Positions 1 through 7,948 of a stretch of 64,000 nt of DNA are shown one piece after another. Position numbers and translations under genes: made by a program. The stretch lies in contig NZ_BLLG01000002.1 of NCBI RefSeq assembly GCF_011766325.1, positions 372,001 through 436,000 on the forward strand. The letters are read 5' to 3'. Origin of the DNA: Streptomyces pacificus (GTDB lineage: Bacteria; Actinomycetota; Actinomycetes; Streptomycetales; Streptomycetaceae). How positions within the stretch are numbered: position 1 is the first letter of the stretch; each line of letters opens with the position of its first letter. A model generated the notes under the pieces. That model was not told the DNA's origin, did no database searches, and worked only from the letters and a program-made list of their open reading frames with translations.

Positions 1-109
1 AGTCCGGGAGCCGGGCGGCAGCCGGACCGGGGCGATCCGTGACCCAGCGGTACTCGCCGGGACCGCCGCGGCGCTCGAACCGTGTGGTGGCGATCCCGGC
101 AGGCGCCAT
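1..109 (-). CDS. Unidentified protein, N-terminal fragment running off the left edge
   Basis: An open frame on the minus strand starts at an ATG at 109 and runs off the left end, giving 36 visible residues (beginning MAPAGIATTRFERRGGPGEY). Nearly every codon in this frame ends in G or C, unlike the other two frames, which is the main reason to believe it is coding. A stop lies nine codons upstream of the ATG with no other start between. No convincing ribosome binding site is visible. The fragment is too short to name a family. Confidence 0.4.
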   Translation of the reverse strand, partial: MAPAGIATTRFERRGGPGEYRWVTDRPGPAAARLPD

Positions 110-282
110 ATCCCGCCAGGCGCGGTAGCGGACCGTTCATCCCGCGTTGTCCGCGTGGTAGTTGTGGAACCGGTGGCCGGACGCGGACGTGCGCCCGCGA
201 CTCCGCCCGGGCCAGGCGCCCCGCACGTCCGCGTCCGGCCACCTCTGCTCACCCCCCTCCCCCTCCCGGAGTGCGCATCGTC

Positions 283-1032
283 ATGCAGGACCGTGCCGCG
301 AAGACACGCCGACAACTGATCCGAGCCGCAGCCGAGGCCTTCGACCGGGCCGGGTTCGCGGGTTCCTCCATCTGGCAGATCTGCGCCCTGGCCGGGGTCA
401 GCCAGGGCGCCCTGCACTTCCACTTCGGAAACAAGCAGGGCCTCGGCGGGGCGGTCGAGGCGACCGCGGCCGGCATCCTGCGCTGCGTCACGGCACCGGA
501 TCCCGCCCGGCACCCCTCGCCGCTCCAGCTGCTTGTGGACACCTCGCACGCACTGGCCTCGCGGATCGCCTGCGACCAGGTGCTCCGCGCCGGTTTCGGC
601 CTCGCGCACGACCCGGCGTGGAGCGGCGAGACCAGCCTTTGGCTGCTGTGGCGGGACTGGGTGCGCGGACTGCTCACGGTCGCCCGGCAGGAGGGCGGCC
701 TGGCTCCGCGCATCGACCTCGACGACGCCGTTTCGGCCGTCACCGCGATGATGGCCGGCGTGGAGGGCCTGGGGCGGGACCGCGGGTACGGCGGCCCGTC
801 CACGCGGTCGGTCACCCCCTTCTGGCGCCTGGTGCTGCCGCAGCTGTCGGCGGAGTCCTTGCGCGGCCGGATCGACGCGGCGGGCAGCCGCAGCGCCGGG
901 CCCGGCGAACCGCCGCTCGGGGAGTGGCCGTTCGACGACCGGCCGGCGCCCGACGCCTGCGGTGCTCCGTCCGTGTGGGGGGTGTGCTCGGTGCCCGGCG
1001 GCGAGCTGAGCGGTTCGGGCTCGCAGGCCTGA
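283..1032 (+). CDS. TetR-family regulator of the ArpA/ScbR (gamma-butyrolactone receptor-like) type
   Basis: This is a 249-residue DNA-binding protein. Residues 5-55 form a TetR HTH; the recognition helix reads GVSQGALHFHFGNKQGL, close to the KGALYFHFPSK motif of ArpA/ScbR-type receptors. The rest matches their ligand domain in style, including LQLLVDTSHALA and a later WRDW segment where receptors carry a pocket tryptophan. The family binds gamma-butyrolactone signals or, in pseudo-receptors, antibiotics, and gates secondary-metabolite genes. The ATG at 283 is chosen because GGAG at 268-271 is well spaced; a GTG at 271 is in frame but overlaps that site. No AfsA-type butyrolactone synthase is in the window, so a receptor or pseudo-receptor of unknown ligand is the safest reading. 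Confidence 0.85.
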   Translation: MQDRAAKTRRQLIRAAAEAFDRAGFAGSSIWQICALAGVSQGALHFHFGNKQGLGGAVEATAAGILRCVTAPDPARHPSPLQLLVDTSHALASRIACDQVLRAGFGLAHDPAWSGETSLWLLWRDWVRGLLTVARQEGGLAPRIDLDDAVSAVTAMMAGVEGLGRDRGYGGPSTRSVTPFWRLVLPQLSAESLRGRIDAAGSRSAGPGEPPLGEWPFDDRPAPDACGAPSVWGVCSVPGGELSGSGSQA

Positions 1033-1153
1033 GGAACTCCGGCGGGGCGGGCGCGGGGACCGGTCGGCCATGATGTCCCGGCCCGAGGCTCTGGCCGCTC
1101 TGCGCCCCGGCCGGGGGCGTGGCCCCCTGCACTTCGGCCGGCGCACCGGCCTC

Positions 1154-1966
1154 CTACACCTCGGCCGGCGTCTCGGCCTCGTACGCCCGGTGCAGCAGCC
1201 GCAGGAAGTCCGGGGCGTCCGGCAGGGTTGCGGTGCCGAGCCGGCGGACGGGGATGCCCGGGGTCCAGGAGTTCATGACGGCGGCACCCCCGAGGCCGGG
1301 GAGGTCCGCGGTTCGGATCTCCCGGAGGCGCTGGGCGACGCCGAGGCGGTCCAGTTGGCGGCGGACGACGCCCATGGTGACTCCGCCGAGCATGCCGGCG
1401 GCGGGCCACACCACCGCGGACCCGTCCCAGAAGGCGAGGTTCCAGATGGACGCCTCGCTCAGCCGGCCGCGGCGGTCGGCGAAGGCGGCGTCGTCGTATC
1501 CCCGGACGACGGCCTGCCGCAGGAAGTACGTCTTCGCCGGCTCCCCGACGTGCTTCACCGACGGCAGGAAGCGCTCGTGCTCCACCACCGCGAGCGCCAG
1601 CGGTCCCGGGGGGCCGGACACCGGCGGGGCCGTGCGGACGAGCAGTGCGGGCTCCTCGTCGGCGGCGGCCGCGGTGAACTCACCGGACGTCGGGTAGACG
1701 GTCGCCGTCAGTGAGCAGTCCGCGGGGGCCTCGTCCAGTGCGGCGCGCAGCCAGAGCCGCACCCGGTCGTCGGGCAGAGCCCGGCCGAACAGTTCGGCCG
1801 AGCCGTACCGCAGGCGCTCGAGATGCAGATCGAGGCCGCGCACCCGACCGTCGCGGACCTGCATTGCGGTGAAGTGGGCGTATCCGGAGAAGGCGAGCGG
1901 GGTCAGGTCGGCGGCGGTGGCCTGGCGTCCGTTGCGCCGTGCGCTCATCGCATGCGTGGTCGTCAT
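1154..1966 (-). CDS. Class IV (fold-type IV) PLP enzyme, aminotransferase or aminodeoxychorismate-lyase-like
   Basis: This 270-residue protein belongs to the branched-chain aminotransferase / 4-amino-4-deoxychorismate lyase superfamily. The likely Schiff-base lysine is in FLPSVKHVGEPAKTYF. The PLP-pyridine glutamate region is RLSEASIWNLAFWDG, equivalent to the TEGSxxNxF signature. The phosphate-binding end is MLGGVTMGVVRRQL. Family members either transaminate or, like PabC, split aminodeoxychorismate. It lies 6 kb from genes for 2-amino-2-deoxyisochorismate chemistry, so a chorismate-derived substrate is possible, but the sequence does not prove it. The start at 1966 was taken; an in-frame ATG at 1948 is possible. 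The downstream TetR gene on the same strand is separated by 59 bp. Confidence 0.8.
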   Translation of the reverse strand: MTTTHAMSARRNGRQATAADLTPLAFSGYAHFTAMQVRDGRVRGLDLHLERLRYGSAELFGRALPDDRVRLWLRAALDEAPADCSLTATVYPTSGEFTAAAADEEPALLVRTAPPVSGPPGPLALAVVEHERFLPSVKHVGEPAKTYFLRQAVVRGYDDAAFADRRGRLSEASIWNLAFWDGSAVVWPAAGMLGGVTMGVVRRQLDRLGVAQRLREIRTADLPGLGGAAVMNSWTPGIPVRRLGTATLPDAPDFLRLLHRAYEAETPAEV

Positions 1967-2025
1967 ACCGTGCCAAACGACCCGGCCACCGGTCGGACAC
2001 CCGAGTCCCGGACGCCGGGGTTCGG

Positions 2026-2679
2026 TCAAGGGCGGGTGAAGGTGGCGAAGCGGCGGGCGGAACCGGTCCCGGCGCGGGGCGCCCCGGCCCGCTCGGCCCG
2101 CTGCTCCATACCGTCGAGGAGGATCTCCAGGCCGAGTTCGAAGTCCTCCTCGGTCGCCCTCAGCGGGGACTGCTCCGCCTTGTCCCCGCCGGGCAGCAAC
2201 TGCTGCGAGACGTGCTGGATGCACACGCCCTGCACATACGACCACACCGCGATGGAGAAGGACCGCGCCAGGTCGGGGTCGTCGGTGAGGCCGACGAGGG
2301 CGTCCTCCATCCAGTCCAGGCACGAGGTGTCCGAGAAGTGCCGGGCGGAGCTTGAGGTGACCAGCGCCCAGGGGTGGGCGCGGTACACCTCCCAGTCCAG
2401 GCGGGCCGCGAGCCGCATCGCCTCCCGCCAGTCCGAAGGGGCGGGTTCGGGATAGGGGTGCTCCTCGCAAGCCGCCCGGGTGATCGCGGTGAGCAGCGCG
2501 TCCTTGTTCGCGACATGCCGGTAGAGCGACATGACGCCCGAATCCAGCTCGGTTGCGAGGCGCCGCATCGAGAGGGCGCCGACACCCTCGGCGTCGGCGA
2601 CCCGCATGGCGGCCGCCACGATCGCGCTCCGTGACAGGCCCGGTGAACTCACGTGCCTGCCTTGTGTCTTGATGGCCAT
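2026..2679 (-). CDS. TetR-family repressor, probably of the divergent efflux pump
   Basis: This is a 217-residue TetR protein. The N-terminal HTH spans about residues 15-62 and includes LSMRRLATELDSGVMSLYRHVANKDALL; the C-terminal part resembles TetR domains of drug-pump repressors. It is transcribed away from the efflux gene at 2877, across a 197-bp gap packed with palindromes. On the minus strand a good -10 box, TATACT (complement of 2685-2690), ends 6 bp before the ATG at 2679 and no ribosome site is present, so the message is probably leaderless. One palindrome sits just upstream of that -10 box, which fits autorepression. A longer frame runs upstream to 2832 but passes through the operators and is rejected. 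Confidence 0.88.
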   Translation of the reverse strand: MAIKTQGRHVSSPGLSRSAIVAAAMRVADAEGVGALSMRRLATELDSGVMSLYRHVANKDALLTAITRAACEEHPYPEPAPSDWREAMRLAARLDWEVYRAHPWALVTSSSARHFSDTSCLDWMEDALVGLTDDPDLARSFSIAVWSYVQGVCIQHVSQQLLPGGDKAEQSPLRATEEDFELGLEILLDGMEQRAERAGAPRAGTGSARRFATFTRP

Positions 2680-2700
2680 GAGGTAGTATACCCAGCAGCT

Positions 2701-2835
2701 TGCGTACGCCGTACGCATGGAATTCGCATACAGCGTACGCACTCCCGCGCGAAAATCCCGCCGAACTCGTCGCGTACGATGCACGCACCCTGTTGCGTAC
2801 AGCGTACGCGACGTCATGAGCGTACGCCGCAAGCG
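2701..2835. promoter_or_regulatory. Phased array of five palindromic operators between tetR and the efflux gene
   Basis: Five 17-bp sites have the form TGCGTAC-NNN-GTACGCA. They are at 2701-2717 (perfect), 2725-2741, 2771-2787, 2794-2810 and 2819-2835 (the last with a weak right half). Start-to-start distances are 24, 46, 23 and 25 bp, so the sites lie on a grid of about 23 bp with one empty slot near 2748. They cover the putative promoter of the TetR gene and run up to the TTGACA at 2839-2844 that could be the -35 of the efflux gene. The simplest inference is cooperative binding by the adjacent TetR. Confidence 0.75.
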
Positions 2836-2876
2836 CAGTTGACATTTCTCGCACCTTCTCGTGAAAGGACGCCCCC

Positions 2877-4373
2877 GTGGCTTCCCTCGACTTAGTCGCG
2901 GAACGTGCCGACCGACGGGCCTGGCTCGGTCTCGTCATCGTGCTCGGACCCGTCGCACTCGTCGCGATGGACGGCTCCGTGCTCTATCTCGCGATGCCGA
3001 GCATCACGTCGGCGATCACGCCGAGTACCGATCAGGCACTGTGGATCCTGGACATCTACGGTTTCGCGGTCTCGTCGCTGCTCATCGCCTTCGGCAACCT
3101 CGGCGACCGGTACGGTCGGCTCAAGTTTCTGCTGACCGGCGCGATCGTGTTCGGCCTGGGCTCGGTCGGCGCCGCGTTCTCGCCCAACCCCGAAGCGCTC
3201 ATCGCCTGCCGCGCGCTGATGGGGCTCGGCGGCGCAACGCTGCTGCCGTCCGGTCTGGCGATCATCAGCAACCTGTTCCCCAACCCGCGTCAACGCTCCC
3301 AGGCCATCGGCATCTTCGCGGCGACCTTCGCCGCCGGGTTCGCCGTCGGGCCGGTGCTCGGCGGACTGCTGCTGAGCCGGTTCGACTGGGGTTCGGTCTT
3401 CCTCATCAACATCCCCGTCGTCGTGCTGTTCCTCGCCTTCGCGCCGGTGCTGCTGAAGGAGGTCCGCACCACCAATCCCGGCCGGGTCGACGCGCTCAGC
3501 GTGGTGCTGTCCGCGGTCGGCATCCTGCTGGCCGTCTACGCGGTCAAGACGGCGGCCGCGGAGGGGTTCTCCGCGACGCAGGCCGCCACCGGCCTCCTCG
3601 GTCTCGCGATCCTGGTGTGGTTCGTACGGCGGCAGCTGACCCTGGAATACCCACTGCTCGACCTGAGGCTGTTCAAGGACCACGTGTTCACCGTGGCGAT
3701 CCTCACCGGTCTGCTGTCGCTGGTCGCGTGGGCGGCCGCCGGCTATCTCACCGGCGTCTACCTGCAGTCGGTCCTCGGGTACAGCGTCCTCGCGGCGGCC
3801 CTGCTGGTGCTCCCGGGCGCAGCGGTCCTCACCGCCGCGTGCATCGGCGCCCCCGGTGTCGTCGAGCGGATCGGGATGCGCTCGGCGCTGATCGCCTCGC
3901 ACTTCTTCATGGGTGCCGGCTTGCTGATTCTGCTGCTGACGACCACCGAGCACGGGGTGGCCGCGTTCATCGCCTCCTCCGTCGTCACCGGCGTCGGCTA
4001 CGGATTCTCCTTCAGCCTCGTGGCGGACACGGCCGTAGCGGCGGTGCCCGCGGAACGCGCCGGGTCGGCCGCGTCGCTCGCCGAGATGAGCAACGAGCTG
4101 GGCAACGCGCTGGGCATCTCGCTGCTCGGCTCGCTCGCGGCGCTGCTGTTCCGGCTCACCGGACCCGGTGCGGCGGGCACTCTCGACGAGACACTGGACA
4201 TCTCGGGCATCGCCTCCGGCACCATCGCAGAGGCCAAGGACGCCTTCGTCACCGGTATGCACGGGGCCGTCGGCGTCGCCAGCCTGCTCTGCCTGGGCCT
4301 CGGGTTCCTGGCCCTGCGCTGGGTGCCCAAGGAGCGGAAGGCCGAGGCCGAGGAGGCCGCGGTCACCCCATAG
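2877..4373 (+). CDS. MFS drug efflux transporter, QacA/EmrB type (DHA2 family)
   Basis: This 498-residue integral membrane protein has about 14 hydrophobic segments, typical of the DHA2 drug:proton antiporters. Motif A is recognisable as GNLGDRYGRLKFL after TM2, and motif C-like glycine/proline-rich text occurs in GFAVGPVLGGLLLSR (TM5). It begins at GTG 2877 behind GAAAGGA (2863-2869). A TTGACA at 2839-2844 is the best -35 candidate but no clean -10 follows. The divergent TetR and the operator array make a repressor-controlled resistance unit. It could export a product of the nearby phz-type genes or a foreign drug; the sequence does not decide. A codon-rich open frame on the opposite strand is a shadow. 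Confidence 0.92.
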   Translation: MASLDLVAERADRRAWLGLVIVLGPVALVAMDGSVLYLAMPSITSAITPSTDQALWILDIYGFAVSSLLIAFGNLGDRYGRLKFLLTGAIVFGLGSVGAAFSPNPEALIACRALMGLGGATLLPSGLAIISNLFPNPRQRSQAIGIFAATFAAGFAVGPVLGGLLLSRFDWGSVFLINIPVVVLFLAFAPVLLKEVRTTNPGRVDALSVVLSAVGILLAVYAVKTAAAEGFSATQAATGLLGLAILVWFVRRQLTLEYPLLDLRLFKDHVFTVAILTGLLSLVAWAAAGYLTGVYLQSVLGYSVLAAALLVLPGAAVLTAACIGAPGVVERIGMRSALIASHFFMGAGLLILLLTTTEHGVAAFIASSVVTGVGYGFSFSLVADTAVAAVPAERAGSAASLAEMSNELGNALGISLLGSLAALLFRLTGPGAAGTLDETLDISGIASGTIAEAKDAFVTGMHGAVGVASLLCLGLGFLALRWVPKERKAEAEEAAVTP

Positions 4374-5139
4374 GCAACCCGGAGTCGAGACGGACCAGCG
4401 GACCCGCCCTGCGAGAGGCGGTCCGCCGGTCCGCCGCGTCGGGCGGCCGCGCCGCCGCGAAGGCCCGGCCGCGCGGCCGGACGGTCCAGCGCCCGGCAGA
4501 CGGGGCCCCCTCCGGGTGAGCGCCTGCCCCGGGCAACGGCGGAGCGGACCGGAGCCGGGGCGGCGGCAGCGGCAGCGGCAGCGGCAGCGGCAGCGGCAGC
4601 GCGGTATTCCCTCCGCGCCGGTGGATCTATGATCACCCGATCTCCGATGTCGCGTACCCGATCTCCGCACTGTTTCGGTCAAGATCATGTGTGTACACGG
4701 AGGCGGGCGGCAGACCCGGCCGGGACCGCCGTCGACGGGACGGCAGGAGCGGGCTGAGGACCGTCCGATCCCCGGTGGACGAGCGCGGCGCCAGGGCCAC
4801 GGAGCCCCGGACCTCGAGGGCCCGGGGGACGACCGCAGGGCGGAGGGTCCTCCTCGTACCCGGTGCGTTCGGAGTGCTCGACAGCGCGGCTGGGTGCCGC
4901 AGCCTTCGTCCTACGCCCGACGGGGACTGCGGTGACCGGCCCCGACCCACGCGGGACACTCATCCTGCACCGCGCGGCCGGCGGAGTGACGCCGCCCGCC
5001 CACCGGCCGCCCTGGCCGCCCCTCCCGGTGCGAGACCCGGCCGCCACCGCACGACTGGCGCGAATGTGCGGTCGTCGCGCGCGTGCCCCGTATAAAGAAA
5101 CAGACCGTCAGTCCTTTTTCGACGGCACGGGGGGCAGCA
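4374..5139. other. Gene-free stretch of about 770 bp
   Basis: No convincing gene is seen. The stretch contains the six-copy GGCAGC repeat (4565-4600), two copies of ACCCGATCTCCG at 4635-4646 and 4656-4667, and, at its right end, a low-GC patch with TATAAA at 5091-5096 that could be the -10 box of the next gene. Frames that cross it have poor third-position GC bias. Confidence 0.5.
4565..4600. repeat. Hexanucleotide tandem repeat (GGCAGC)6
   Basis: Six perfect copies of GGCAGC lie between the efflux gene and the first transposase-like gene. They are outside any supported gene. Confidence 0.9.
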
Positions 5140-6336
5140 TTGGGGAGCAGTCCGGAACAGGAGCCCGGCGGCGCGGCGGGCGAGGGGCCGACCGCAGCGG
5201 GCGAGGGCTTCGAGAGGATCCGTCCGTCCGCGACGGCGGCCCTCGACGCGGAAGTCTGCCGACGGCTGTTCGGCTCGCTGCACCGCAACAGCCAGCGGGT
5301 GAAGGCCGAGCAGTATGTGCGGGGCCTGCTCACCGTACGGGGCCGCAAGACGCTGCACAGCCTCGCGGCCCAGTTCGACGGGGTGGCGGCGCCGCAGAAT
5401 GCGCATCACTTCATCAGCGCCTCGCCCTGGGAGTGGATGCCGATCCGGCACGCCGTGGCCCGGCAGGCGCAGCGCACCCTCGCTCCGGAGGCCTGGGTGA
5501 TCGGAGCCACGCTGATCCCCAAGTCCGGTCCCCACTCCGTCGGATCCGACCCCCAGGTCACCGCCCTGGGCACGGTGAACGGCCAGCAGGCGGTGGGCAC
5601 CTGGCTGGTGTCGGAGCGGTCGGCGGTGCCGGTGGACTGGCAGTTGCGGCTTTCCGCGCGCTGGACGGCCGATCCACTGCGGCGGCGGGCCGGAGTGCCC
5701 GCGGAGGCCGCGCTCGGCACGGTCGAGGAGTGCGTCCGGCGCGCCGTCTCCGGGCTCACGGACATGGCCGAGGTGGCGGGGCTGCCGGTGGTCGTGGACG
5801 TCGCGGAGGCGGACGGCGCCGCGGCCGCGCGTTTCCTGGCGTCCACGGGGCTGCCGTTCGTGGTGCGGGTCGGCCCGGCGGCTCCGGCGCGGATCGACCG
5901 GTCGGAGCTGCCGAACTACGGTGACCGGCTGCGGAGCGCCGGAGAGCTGGCCGAGTCCCTGCCGCAGCTGCGGCAGTGGGTCAACTCCGGCGACGGTGGC
6001 ACCACGGCACTCGCGGTGCCGGTGCTGATCTCACCGGCACGGCGGAACGCGATGACGCTGCTCGCCGAATGGCACCCGGGCCGGCACGGCGACCGGCGGC
6101 TGTGGCTGACCAGCCTTGGCGCCGCAGCAATCGCGGCGGCGCTGCGGCTGACCCGACTGCCCGGCGTCGTGGCCCGGGACTTCGCCGAGATATCCGAGGC
6201 CGTCGGTCTGCGGGATTTCGCGGGCCGGTCGTTCCCCGGCTGGCACCGGCACATCACGCTGGCCTCCGCGGCCCATCTGGTCGCCGCCTGGGCGCGGGGC
6301 GGCGCCCGAACGCGGCCCGCAGGTGATCCGAAGTGA
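5140..6336 (+). CDS. IS701-like transposase-derived protein A, catalytic triad apparently lost
   Basis: This 398-residue protein is recognisable as an IS701-family (DDE_5) transposase relative by QYVRGLLTVRGRKTLHSLA near the N-terminus and the C-terminal GRSFPGWHRHITLASAAHL block. The first catalytic Asp, normally in a DDT motif, is replaced: the aligned text is WVIGATLIPKSG. The second motif reads VVVDVAEADG, where the Asp also seems shifted or lost. The third acidic residue may survive in DFAEISEAVG. A domesticated, non-transposing role is therefore likely. TTG 5140 is preferred over GTG 5083, because codons between them have low third-position GC, TATAAA lies at 5091-5096, and GGGGGGCAG precedes the TTG. 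No terminal inverted repeats were recognised. Confidence 0.75.
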   Translation: MGSSPEQEPGGAAGEGPTAAGEGFERIRPSATAALDAEVCRRLFGSLHRNSQRVKAEQYVRGLLTVRGRKTLHSLAAQFDGVAAPQNAHHFISASPWEWMPIRHAVARQAQRTLAPEAWVIGATLIPKSGPHSVGSDPQVTALGTVNGQQAVGTWLVSERSAVPVDWQLRLSARWTADPLRRRAGVPAEAALGTVEECVRRAVSGLTDMAEVAGLPVVVDVAEADGAAAARFLASTGLPFVVRVGPAAPARIDRSELPNYGDRLRSAGELAESLPQLRQWVNSGDGGTTALAVPVLISPARRNAMTLLAEWHPGRHGDRRLWLTSLGAAAIAAALRLTRLPGVVARDFAEISEAVGLRDFAGRSFPGWHRHITLASAAHLVAAWARGGARTRPAGDPK

Positions 6337-6355
6337 AGCCACCCACATATACGGG

Positions 6356-6377
6356 ACTACCGTTCGGTAACTTGACA
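6356..6377. promoter_or_regulatory. CTACCG-TT-CGGTAA palindrome overlapping a TTGACA box
   Basis: An inverted repeat CTACCGTTCGGTAA (6357-6370) runs into TTGACA (6372-6377), a -35 candidate upstream of the second transposase-like gene. The ACCG-NN-CGGT core resembles the centre of the boxes bound by gamma-butyrolactone receptors, so the regulator at 283 is a candidate binder. That link is inference. A near-identical box lies at 47076. Confidence 0.45.
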
Positions 6378-6508
6378 CTCTCACTCGGCCGGTGATGGAT
6401 CACACGGCGCCCTGCCCCTTACTCTCGGGCCTGGCCCCACCCGGTCACGCCAAGTGACCATCCGTCAGAGGCGCCACAGCACGCGTTGGAACGGTAGTTA
6501 GGAGTTTC

Positions 6509-7723
6509 ATGCTCTGCCTCCATCTGCGTCCCACTACCGCAGCACGAGGGGAACCCTCCACTCCCCTTCCCTCCGGCTCCCAGGACGCCCTACTCGCCGA
6601 GATCTCCTCGATCCTCTTCGCCTCGCTGTCGCGCAGCGACCAGTGCAGAAAAGCCATGCAGTACCTGAGGGGCCTGCTGGAGACACCGGGCCGCAAGTCC
6701 ATACGCAACATCGCCGCGCTGCTCGGCGACCAGGTCTCGGAACAGAACCTCCACCACTTCATCTCGTCCTCGACCTGGGCCTGGAAGCCCATCCGCCAGG
6801 CACTCGCCCGCCACTGGATCGACGTCGCCCCGCCGCGGGCCTGGGTGGTCCAGCCGGTCATCATCCCCAAGACCGGACGGCATTCGGTCGGTGTGGACAA
6901 GCACTTCTTCCCCACCCTCGGCCAGGTTCTCAACGCCCAGCGTGCGATCGGCGTGTGGGCCGCCTCCGACGACATGAGCGCCCCGGTCAACTGGCGGCTT
7001 CATCTGCCCCAGACCTGGCTCACGGACAAGCTGCGGCGCAGCCAGGTGTCCATTCCGGACGGGGCCGTCGTGGAGACGCTGAGCGAATGCGTGGTCGAGG
7101 CCTGCCAGGAGGTGGTGACCCGCTGGCGGCTGCCGGTCAGACCGCTCGTGCTCGACTCCTGCGAAGTGCACGCCGTCCCCATCTTCGTGCGGCTCAACGC
7201 CGCCGGTCTGCCGCTGCTGGTGAGCGTGTGCGAGGACCAGCCGCTGACCGTCACCGACCCGGCCATGCCCCACTCGGACCGGGGGCCCCTGACCGCCGAA
7301 CAGATCATGCTGATGGCCAGGGGCATGCGCCGGCCGGTGGTGGCCGGAGGCCGCGGAAGCGGCACGGCGCCGAGCACCCACTGGGCCGCCGCCGTCCGGG
7401 TGGCCGGTCTCCCGAACCCGCCCGGGCCGCCCTCGGAGCCGGGCGAGGTGCTGCTGCTCGGCGTGGGCGACGAGGACGGGCACTGGCCCGCCAAACTGTG
7501 GCTGACCAACCTCACCACCGCGCCGGCGGCCTCCCTGGTGCGGCTGAGCAAGCTGGCCGACCGGGTCGACCGGGACTTCGCGGGGATCGCCGACCGGGTG
7601 GGTATCCGCGACTACTCCGGGCGGTCCTTCAGCGGCTGGCACCGCCATGTCACTCTCGCCTCGGCCGCGCACGCGGTCGTCGCCCTCGCCCAGAACACGG
7701 TGCACCACTGCGACGCTCAGTGA
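6509..7723 (+). CDS. IS701-like transposase-derived protein B, catalytic triad apparently lost
   Basis: This 404-residue protein is a paralogue of the preceding one, with the same blocks in the same order: QYLRGLLETPGRKSIRNIA, then IIPKTGRHSVG, then GRSFSGWHRHVTLASAAHAV. At the first catalytic site the usual DDT is WVVQPVIIPKTG. The second motif retains a possible Asp in LVLDSCEVH. The third, DFAGIADRVG, has Gly where the Glu is expected and where copy A keeps it. So A and B have lost different residues and neither has a full DDE triad. It starts at ATG 6509 behind TTAGGAG (6498-6504). The two genes are separated by 172 bp and point towards the phz-type operon. Confidence 0.75.
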   Translation: MLCLHLRPTTAARGEPSTPLPSGSQDALLAEISSILFASLSRSDQCRKAMQYLRGLLETPGRKSIRNIAALLGDQVSEQNLHHFISSSTWAWKPIRQALARHWIDVAPPRAWVVQPVIIPKTGRHSVGVDKHFFPTLGQVLNAQRAIGVWAASDDMSAPVNWRLHLPQTWLTDKLRRSQVSIPDGAVVETLSECVVEACQEVVTRWRLPVRPLVLDSCEVHAVPIFVRLNAAGLPLLVSVCEDQPLTVTDPAMPHSDRGPLTAEQIMLMARGMRRPVVAGGRGSGTAPSTHWAAAVRVAGLPNPPGPPSEPGEVLLLGVGDEDGHWPAKLWLTNLTTAPAASLVRLSKLADRVDRDFAGIADRVGIRDYSGRSFSGWHRHVTLASAAHAVVALAQNTVHHCDAQ

Positions 7724-7792
7724 AACACCGCTGAGTGTCCGCTCCGCCGGGACCGGCGGGCAGCGCCCTCACCGGGCCTCGCCCGCCGGTCC

Positions 7793-7822
7793 TTTCACAT
7801 GAGCCGGTTTCACATGAGCCGG
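7793..7822. repeat. 15-bp tandem direct repeat, two perfect copies
   Basis: TTTCACATGAGCCGG occurs at 7793-7807 and 7808-7822. It lies between the transposase-like gene and the phz-type operon. Confidence 0.85.
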
Positions 7823-7948
7823 TCCTCTCGCAGGACGGCTCCCTCTCTCACGCACAGGCCCTCTCGTATGGACGGGCCTTTCGCCTGCACGGGCCCTTTC
7901 GTCCGCACGATGCGTCCCGCCTTCGCCGTTCCTTTTGCGAGCGGCGAT

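Noticed and set aside
2892..4688. Long open frame on the minus strand opposite the efflux gene
   Set aside because: The efflux gene has clear transmembrane helices and motifs; the antisense frame is a low-complexity shadow running into a hexanucleotide repeat.
5140..7723. An active insertion sequence or composite transposon
   Set aside because: Neither transposase-like protein keeps a full DDE triad, and I found no terminal inverted repeats or target-site duplications around the genes.
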